From the NCBI GenBank assembly GCA_022225965.2, contig JAKJXP020000010.1, positions 310,001 through 374,000 of the forward strand: a DNA stretch of 64,000 bases, given 5' to 3'. Below are positions 56,364-64,000 of the stretch, piece after piece. Origin of the DNA: Diatrype stigma. Taxonomy: Eukaryota > Ascomycota > Sordariomycetes > Xylariales > Diatrypaceae. The position numbers and the translations under genes were made by a program. The first letter of the stretch is position 1, and each line of letters starts with the position of its first letter. The notes beneath the pieces were generated by a model. That model worked only from the letters and a program-made list of their open reading frames with translations. It had not been told where the DNA came from and did no database searches.

Positions 56364-59300
56364 TCACTTGCTATGCATCAGGACCTTTTTGGCAGTGTCC
56401 GTGCTGCTAATGCTTGTCTGGGTATCTCGCCTTCTAGGCGTCTTTAAAGTCTTCCCCATTGATGATTGCCTTGGAGGGCCCTTCTTTCGGGGCCTAGCCA
56501 TGACTAGTCCTTCGTCGCTGTCACTTGCGTCATCCTCCCCTAAATCTCTCGATGAATGAGGTGATGAGCGAGGTGATGAAGCCAGTCTTGAATGTGGTCG
56601 TCCGAGCAAAACAGTCTCAGGTTCTAACTCGTCCAAGGGGAATCCAGAAATAGGCTCTTTGTTCAAAGCTGGAGGGGTAAGAGAGTCGGTGGTGTCGATG
56701 AGAGAAGGGCGATCAACCGAACCAGGCCGGAGGAGAAACTCCCCTTCGGGGTCAGCTGAGACTGAACTCGCACCACTTAGCAGAGCAGGGAGCGATGGGT
56801 CTGAGCGGAAAATTTGGGAATCATTGTGCCGCCCAGCTAAGTCGTTGCTGCACACTGGACTCGTCACTTCACTAGGGCTTGTTAGAGGTGTCATAACCGC
56901 ACCAAGGGAAGCTGAGCTGGAGTTTGCCGTGCCAGCTGTATTAGCTCGGGATGGTGGGGGGTGGTTATCGGCAAATAACTCGTCATATGGAGAAGGGGGG
57001 CACGGGATTTGAATCGGGCTAACAATGTGACGGGGAGAAGCTGTTCCCTGGCACTTTGCTGGCTCTTCGGCTTCCCGTTGTTGGCGTCGAATCATTCGTT
57101 CCTGTGCTCGAGCAAAAGAGTCTGGGTTAGATGGATTGTACACTCTGGGAGGAGGTGTGATTGCTTCCATCTGGAAAATCCTGTTGGCGGTCATGGACCG
57201 CTGGCCAGAATCTGCAGCAATGAGCTGCCTGTCGTATATGTTTGAGTCCGCGGTGAGTTGGCGCTGTTGAAATGGTCGAATGGCCTTAGGGAAAAAGAAT
57301 TCTGGTGAGGGCGAAGGAGGTTCGTTGTGTATAACGGCGGTCGTTTCCGGTGGCCTAACGGAGAGGGGCCTCTTGGGGGGTTCTACGCTGCCTGGAGCGT
57401 TGGCTGTACTGAGCGATACCTTAGCTTCCGCTCGTTTGTCTTGATTAGCAAATAAGCCGCGATCCACTGACCGAGAGCGGGAAGAATCATCGACGGATCG
57501 CATGTCTCGGGCCTTTCGTAATGTGGCCATTGGGTCATCCCTGCGCGGTGTCTCTGGAACAGGTGATACGGGGGTCGTCTGTGCTTGCGGCTGCGGCTGC
57601 GGTGACTGTTGCTCCCTAAAACCAGGGGTGAGTGCTAGGATTGCATTTGTGATGGACCTTGTTCGTCCGTGCCGAAAACCTATACTCCTCCCAGATGAGA
57701 GAGAAGTCCTAGACGGTGGCCGGCCGACCCAATCCCCAGTTGAATCGGCCTCGTCGGCGAAGACGCTTCCACGACGCCTCAGCTCCGCAGCCATTGGAGT
57801 CGGTTCGTTTGGGGTTGGTTCTTGTGATTGACTGGCCTGGTGGTCTTCCGTCTCAGTAGGGGTTTCCTGTGGACTCACTGTGACGCTTTGAGAGAGTGGA
57901 TGGTCGCTCTCTCTGATGACCGTGGCGAAGTAATCGTCCGGCCTGATGCTCTTCCTCCGAACATCTCTAAAATGAGACGCGGACGAAGCACTTGCCAAAC
58001 CGTCGCCCGCCGAGCTAGCGGCGCTGCTTGTCGCACGTCTTCTTGAGGCATCCGTTCTATCAGATCGGGAATGCATGACCCTGTCGACTGCCTTCTTTAC
58101 TACCGAGCGAGCCCTCTCTAGGAAGGTAAGAGGAACAACAGCGCGGGTAATTTCGCGTTCGTCGACCTCGATCTTGCGACCAGCTGTGCGGTTCGAGGGA
58201 TCGGTGTCGTCGACCCAAGCCATAGGGTCTGGGATATCCTGGAGTACCCACGCATGGCGTTTGATGTCTCTCAACTTGATGCGCTGCTCTGGGTCCTTCA
58301 CGAGCATTCTTTGCAAAAGATCTCGTAAAAGCTCACCCACCGGCTCATAAGCTAGCTCGCTATCGTCACGGTACGGCTCCCTATTAACGCGCTTATGGAA
58401 GTCGGTAGAAGATGGAGAATGTTGAGGGTCAACGGGTCTAAGACGGCGATGAGGTATGTACACCTCTTCGGTGGCTATTTTCTTGAACATTTGAAATTCA
58501 TCCTCGGCCATGAATGGGATCCTGGCATATATCAGGCAATAAAGCGTCACACCAAGTGACCACACGTCGATCTGCTCCGAAATCTTAGGCTGTTTCCCCT
58601 CGACGTCGGTATAGCACAATTCCGGGGCAAAGAAGGCGGGGGTGCCAACTGTTTTGGCAAGTTCTAGATCGTTATCGAAGTCACGGGCTTCGGACTCGGA
58701 CACGAGCTCATCGGGTTCTCCCTCTCGAATGGGTCGACCGAAGTAGGAAACACCGAAGTCAGATATCTTGACCCGATGATCCCTGGTCCATAAGAGATTA
58801 GCGGGCTTGATGTCGCGGTGTACGACACCTTCGTAATGCAGATACTCTAAGCCAAGGACAGTATCCCGGAAGGTAGCTCGAGCGTCATCGAGTGTGAAAC
58901 AAGGCACGTAGGAGAAGTCGTCGGCGAAAGCATCGTGCGGCTGAGCATTGAAATCGACAGACGACATATGGGAAATGATCGAATCGGCCATACTCGGCGA
59001 CCTGCCCCGAGACATGGCCTCATCTTCGGTATAAGCACCATACATAGTCCCTTCCAAAGCAGAACTGGCGAGTCCGGGCGGTGGTGCCAAATGAGACGAA
59101 CTCCATCTTTCTACTTCAGTATTGTGTTCAGGATCGAGCGATGCGAAGTCGGGCTCCGAGGGCAGAGGCGTGGAAGCTCGTGATGCGGACCTAAAGGACT
59201 GTGTTCGCGAAGGAGCCTGCGAGGTCGCCCTCGAGCCAGCTGGGGAGACAGGAGTATGGCGAGCAGTGAGGTCGAAGGCCTCGTCAGCGTCCCGTCCGTA

Positions 59301-60294
59301 TGAGTAGGCTACTTGAGACCCTATATCATCCTCGTTAGCGGCGCCATGCTCGAGGCTCCAATAGTTGTCCGGGCCCCGCTGGACTTGTTGTAGCTGCATC
59401 TTGGCCCTCTTCATGTCCCTGATAGCATCTCTTCTGTCGCGGAGCCGGAGATATTTGTAATGGTCGAGTTCTTCGTCGACATCCGGAGGATCGCCTCGCA
59501 TTTCCCTTTCCACCTTTCTCCTCTCGACAGCACAAACAGATGGCACACCCTTCTTCCGCCAAACAATCTCGCCCAACTCGACATGTTCTAATACCATGTA
59601 TATCTTCTTGAGTTCAGGGTCGTCGATAATTTCGAGTAGGGCGACGATATTCGGATGCCGTATCTTCTTGAGGATGGCGATTTCTCTTTTAGTCTTTTCC
59701 TGGGGCGACGCTGTGACCTTTCCTAGCCGGCGTTTCTTTGAGAAGCGGGGGATGATCTTGATAGCTACGTTCTCGCCGGTCTCTAAATTGCGGGCTAGTT
59801 TCACCTTGCCGTGCATACCACGGCCCAGCTCCTCGATGACCTCATATTGATTGATGATTTTACGCCCCGTCACATAATCCAGGTCTACAAGTGCTTTGTG
59901 AGTCCTACCATCACGAGCAGTTAGTATAGGAAACCTAAGGAGCTAACCAATACTTCTACAAGTATGGTCCCCGTATGACCCTCAACCCTATGGCAATGAC
60001 CAGGCCATTGCCATAGGGTATTCGCCCAAGAGAGATCTATGCTTTGAAATCTTCAACGGGCTCTACTTACTCTCGCACTCGGTGAGTTTGCAGAGGATGC
60101 AAATAAGGACTAGTAGCGATCGGTGCGGGCGTCGAGGCTTCAGAGGCGGAATGGGTTGGGAGGTGGTTCGTAGCTCGGTTACTAGAGGGACTGAAGAGAC
60201 CCGGAGAAGAGACTGGAGTGCTGCTCGAAGTCCTATGGCCAGGGAGCGAGGTGTGAGGGAGGTCGGTGGTTAGATGAGGGTAATGCGGATCCAT
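56364..60294 (-). CDS. Snf1-activating-type serine/threonine kinase (SAK1/CaMKK-like)
   Basis: Upstream kinase expected to phosphorylate the activation loop of Snf1/AMPK. Two exons, 60071-60294 and 56364-59904, give 1254 residues. Exon 1 (MDPHYPHLTTDLPHTSLPGH ... HPLQTHRVRE) joins THKALVDLDYVTGRKIINQY in phase across a 166-bp intron. Kinase motifs are GRGMHGKVKLA (P-loop), VAIKIIPRFSKKRR (Lys), VVHRDIKPANLLW (catalytic loop, near residue 436), KISDFGVSYFG and GTPAFFAPELCY. A ~230-residue insertion in the catalytic domain, after VELGEIVWRKKG, is typical of the filamentous-fungal members. The domain ends near RIKLRDIKRHAWVLQDIPDP. The remaining ~650 residues are disordered and Ser/Pro-rich. The frame continues to the Met at 60294; the codon at 59873 is GTG, not a start. 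Confidence 0.92.
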
Positions 60295-60417
60295 GGTATT
60301 GATATGATGATAAATGCGAGGAATTAAGTGGCGTGTTTGTCAACATATTGGCTAGGTTGAAGCATGCTTGCTGTCGTTGCTGTCAACCTTGTTGTCGGTG
60401 CAGCTGCTGCCGTTGCC

Positions 60418-60448
<31 letters not shown>

Positions 60449-63400
60449 CTGCTGCCGTTGCCGTTGATGCGGTTGTATCCGTTGCTCTTGTGCTTCGTAG
60501 TCGTTACCGTAGTCGTGTTGGCCGTTGTTCTTGTTGCCGGCTTCGGGTTTCTTTGAAAGGGCGGTAGTGGCAATGGAACACTAAAGACAGGAAGAGGAAA
60601 CAGATCACGAGACAGAATGGGTAGAATTGGAGCCGGTGTAAATAATAGGTAATTAAAAAGCATTAAACTATTTCGTAAGATTGAATTTCGAATCGTCGGG
60701 ACTCAGTTGAAACAGGCACCCTGGGATGGGACCTGGACAAGGAACAAGCGGGGGACCACAGGAATCGATGGGAATCGACGAGTGCCAAACCGTGATAGGA
60801 TGACTCGCTATGTACAATCATGTACTATGAAAGGTTAAAAGTCGAGCAGAAGGTTAAACCGAAGCGTCGTCAACCTTGAATGGGCTGAGAATGGGGGAGG
60901 AACATAAAACGTTAAGCAAAAGCAAGATTTTCGTTGGGCTACAGGTAGGCAGCTGCAAGAGAGAATAAGATCATGTCATGTATGTAAGTGCAAGTGCAAG
61001 CGTAGATAATAATCGTAAGTTTTCTGGCAACCAGCAGCGGATGGGACAAGATGGATATGGATACCTCCTGCCTTCGTATGTACGTACATACAGACGTGCA
61101 TGGGTATATACAGTACATACATACAGATGCACACACACATACACACATACATATGCTGTATAAAACAGCAGAGATGATTGATCCGCTGGGGGTGCCAGAC
61201 GATGCGATCGGCTCCCCTGCTTTCTCTTCAGGGTCAAGCCTTGGCCTCTGGACCCTCTTCGGCTCCTGTGTGGCGCAAGACAGGTTGGTACCTACGTACA
61301 TGCAGGGGTGGGATACATGAGGTGCGGTACATATAACTTCTAAGTAGTACCAGTTATTTCGAAGTAGGTAAGCTCTACATGCGTTAGTTATCTTCAGGTA
61401 GCCTTTCCCGGGTTAACTTGGCTGTTTGGCGACCGCTACCCACTACGGGTGTCCACCGTGTTCATGGTCCACCAGCCAGCACCAAGCCCAGCACTCAAGT
61501 CTGGTGGCACTGAGTCTACAACTTGAGCCAACCCAGTTCTGCCAGTGTGTTGATTGTGCATGTACGAAGAAATTGCCCGGTACATGCATGTGTGTATGTG
61601 TGGTATGTGTGGCCTTTGTGAATGTGCTCAAGCTTGCCCAGCCTCAAACCGTTTCAATCCTTTGTGAAATGTACAACGTATATCCATGTAACTACGTACC
61701 TAGGCATGGACTAAAGCAGCAGTTGCTTGGGTATTCCAGTGAGCTTTCCCTAGGTTCGTGCGGCCTGGGCAGCATTGCTACACATGAGAGTTCTCTCATT
61801 ACATCCTACGTACAGGTAATATATGGTATTGTACCTATATAATGTCTATCCAATCCAATAATCGATGCTTACATACAAAGTTATACAAGGAGATCATTTT
61901 AATGTACATGTAAAATGAATGGAACAAACATGTGCCCATTCGGTGTCAAATACACGTAAACTTGAGTCCGATATCGCAGAGCCCAGCCTACTTCATTTAA
62001 GCCTCCTGCAGGCTGCAGAAAATCCCCAACTACTTACCTAAACCGCCCAGTTGATAATCGATCTAAAGTAGAAAACATAGAAGGAACAGAAACAATTTCC
62101 GTACTGTCCTTCTTTTTAAAGAGAAATAGAACTTTCTCGCAACACCAAAATAATCTACACGTATCTGCGCATTTGCCCCCCTAAGGGTTGCATGGCGGGG
62201 GACAGTGACACGCCTTCAATTCAACTCCACTAAGAGTGAATGAGGGGCACCAGCAACAGCAGTGAGCAGCAGCGCCTGGCAGCGCATCTCTGATAGCGAT
62301 AGCAGGTAGTTCCTTGACAGCTTGAGTCCTCAGATCCCATCAGCCCATTGATCGGTGGGAGGAGGGAAGTTCGGCTTGGCCTGACGTCGTCGGCCAGTTT
62401 AGGTTACTGTGTTGGTAGGTGTGGAGACAAGCGGCGAGAATGGAGGCGCTAATATCGGCGAGCGTAGCCCGAGTAGGAAGCAAAGGTTGTCGATACCGTA
62501 ACAGCGTTGCACAAGGCAGGGGAGGCTAGGGGAGGCAGGGGACAGGGATTGGGCTTATCACCCTTTTCGAGGCCTGTGCTTTCGTGCAACTATGTCACTA
62601 CAGGACAGGCAAAAGTCATGATCATTGGTCGAAGATTTTCTATCTTGAGTAAGTAGGTACAACATCAAAACATCCACGGATGTATACTATATCGTTGGAT
62701 GGCAAGAGGTCCAGGTGAAAGGACTTATCTTTCAGGACCAGAAGCAAATGGTGATTGATGTACGAAGTAATACCTAAGCTACATATTGTCCAGGCATGCT
62801 TGTATATGATCACTATTACATGGGGACGTCGATGAAGCCGGAACCCAAGAGGTTAAGATTTGGTAAAGCTTCGATATGATTCGGTGCATTCTGCCTACTC
62901 TCCATATTAAGGACGGACAATTCAACGATGCCTTTATGTATGCAACCGGGCAGTGGGTCGGGCATATGAAAGAGCAGACATGTGCGCGATGTCAACTTGA
63001 CGAGATATAAGGGTATTCTAACCAACAGAATACATAGATGGACCATGACAGCTATGCACAATCCAGACATGCATATTTCATGCGTATGAAATATCATGTA
63101 ATATTTGCCTAGCAATGAGTATAACTAACCATCACCAAAGCTTAATCCACTTATTCATAGGAGCATCATAGATCTTCCCTCGCCTTTCCACCAACTATGT
63201 ATAGGCTTCGGTCTAGCACGGCAGGGTTGGTGGTGCCTGTACTATGTAGTAATTATATGAACGACGAATTACGGGGGCTCTCTGCCCTTCCCCGGGCCTG
63301 CATGAAGGGGACAAAGCGGTGCCGATGGACGGCGGTATAGTTCACGATGGCCTCCTCGGGCCAGCAGATCGTTGGCCCGCGGATCGTGTCGCATATCGGT

Positions 63401-64000
63401 ATTCCGAGAGCAGCATCTAGACGGAGGACCAAGGCGTCGCGGTGCCACAGAAAGCACGGAAAACAGGGTAACGGTGTGTGTTCGGTCGTGATCCTACCCT
63501 CGCGGCGATGGTCTAGACCATGGTCTACTGGCGTAGCATGCAGGGCTCACCGCAATCACCGCAAACAGCGTGCAATCTTCGAAGCGGATGCAAGAGCCCG
63601 CAGAATCACGCGGATCTGCGAAGACGTGTGAGGATCTCTTCAGGCAATTTAATATTTCGAGCACTGGGATTGCATAGTTATCGTCACCATCGTCGTCGTG
63701 TCGTGTCGTGTTGTGCTGTGCTGTGTCGTGGCGTGCGGGCGTGTCGTGGCTAGCCTGCCTCGTACCTTGTAGTATATGGTAGTTGACGAGGCCGGATCCC
63801 CGTCCTCTCTGCCCCTTCAACCCAGCCCAGCCCTATTTCAGACTCGCTCGTCTTTTATGGAAGCCGGATGCTGGAATCAACGTCATCATAAAGCTGCATT
63901 ATATTGCGTGGCGAAATGTCCATATATACATGCAGAGCGTAGACCCCTAAATACGTGCTTGTAATCTCTAACAAATAAGCACCCGTACATATATCTTGTA
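60295..64000. other. Kinase upstream region, then about 3 kb with no recognised gene
   Basis: 60295-60660 is probably kinase 5' leader/promoter. Beyond it are CATA/TACA microsatellites (61070-61155), and short ORFs without motifs or splice-consistent extension (for example 61426-61842 and 63347-63631). Nothing is supported to the window end. Confidence 0.5.
60402..60474. repeat. Hexanucleotide (GCCGTT)n repeat upstream of the kinase
   Basis: About ten imperfect GCCGTT/GCCGCT units, 110-180 bases upstream of the kinase ATG. They create a low-complexity minus-strand ORF (60352-60663, Asn-Gly repeats) that could act as an upstream ORF but shows no conservation I recognise. Confidence 0.75.

Noticed and set aside
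56364..59873. Kinase start at 59873
   Set aside because: The codon is GTG, and in-phase splicing to an upstream exon with the expected N-terminus is clear.
60352..60663. 103-residue minus-strand ORF of Asn-Gly repeats
   Set aside because: Produced by the GCCGTT repeat; no sign of selection on the protein.

Overview
The window is nuclear DNA of a filamentous ascomycete (Pezizomycotina, most likely a Sordariomycete). The evidence is short GT...AG introns with CTAAC/CTGAC-like branch sites, a CFEM/GPI protein, a Clr5-domain gene, a CYS-3/MetR-type bZIP factor, a Snf1-activating kinase of the fungal type, and long intergenic stretches full of TAGGTA/CATA microsatellites. No bacterial, phage or CRISPR features are present. 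All gene models were spliced by eye from reading frames, splice sites and remembered family conservation.

Layout, left to right: VPS11 (-, 3' end cut by the window edge); MLH3 (-); a low-complexity conserved fungal protein with a separate first exon (+); a nitrilase (-) whose 3.1 kb intron contains a complete Clr5-domain gene on the same strand; a GPI-anchored CFEM protein (-); a ~6.1 kb gene-poor stretch; a DHA1 MFS exporter (-); a ~5.2 kb gene-poor stretch ending in a TA-flanked miniature inverted-repeat element, then an intron-containing tRNA-Val(AAC); a small, possibly mitochondrial conserved protein (+); a CYS-3/MetR-like bZIP gene with a 1.1 kb intron (-); CHL4/CENP-N (+); a TatD-type hydrolase (-); a serine beta-lactamase/transesterase-like protein (+); the ribonucleotide reductase large subunit (+) with a cluster of MCB-like sites upstream; an HtrL/YibB-like putative glycosyltransferase (-); a Snf1-activating-type kinase (-); and a final ~3.7 kb without a recognisable gene.

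The genes are mostly unrelated housekeeping functions: vesicle tethering, mismatch repair and meiosis, kinetochore, dNTP supply, sulfur and energy signalling. There is no biosynthetic cluster. The most unusual feature is the nitrilase. Its Glu and Lys catalytic residues lie upstream, and its Cys downstream, of an intron holding a whole independent gene. Its reading frame and conserved C-terminus are nevertheless intact. A second theme is expansion of low-complexity, repeat-encoded loops inside conserved enzymes (nitrilase, TatD, MLH3, CHL4, the VPS11 RING, Clr5 protein). A third is in-frame ATGs that sit just upstream of 3' splice sites and would allow N-terminally different isoforms.
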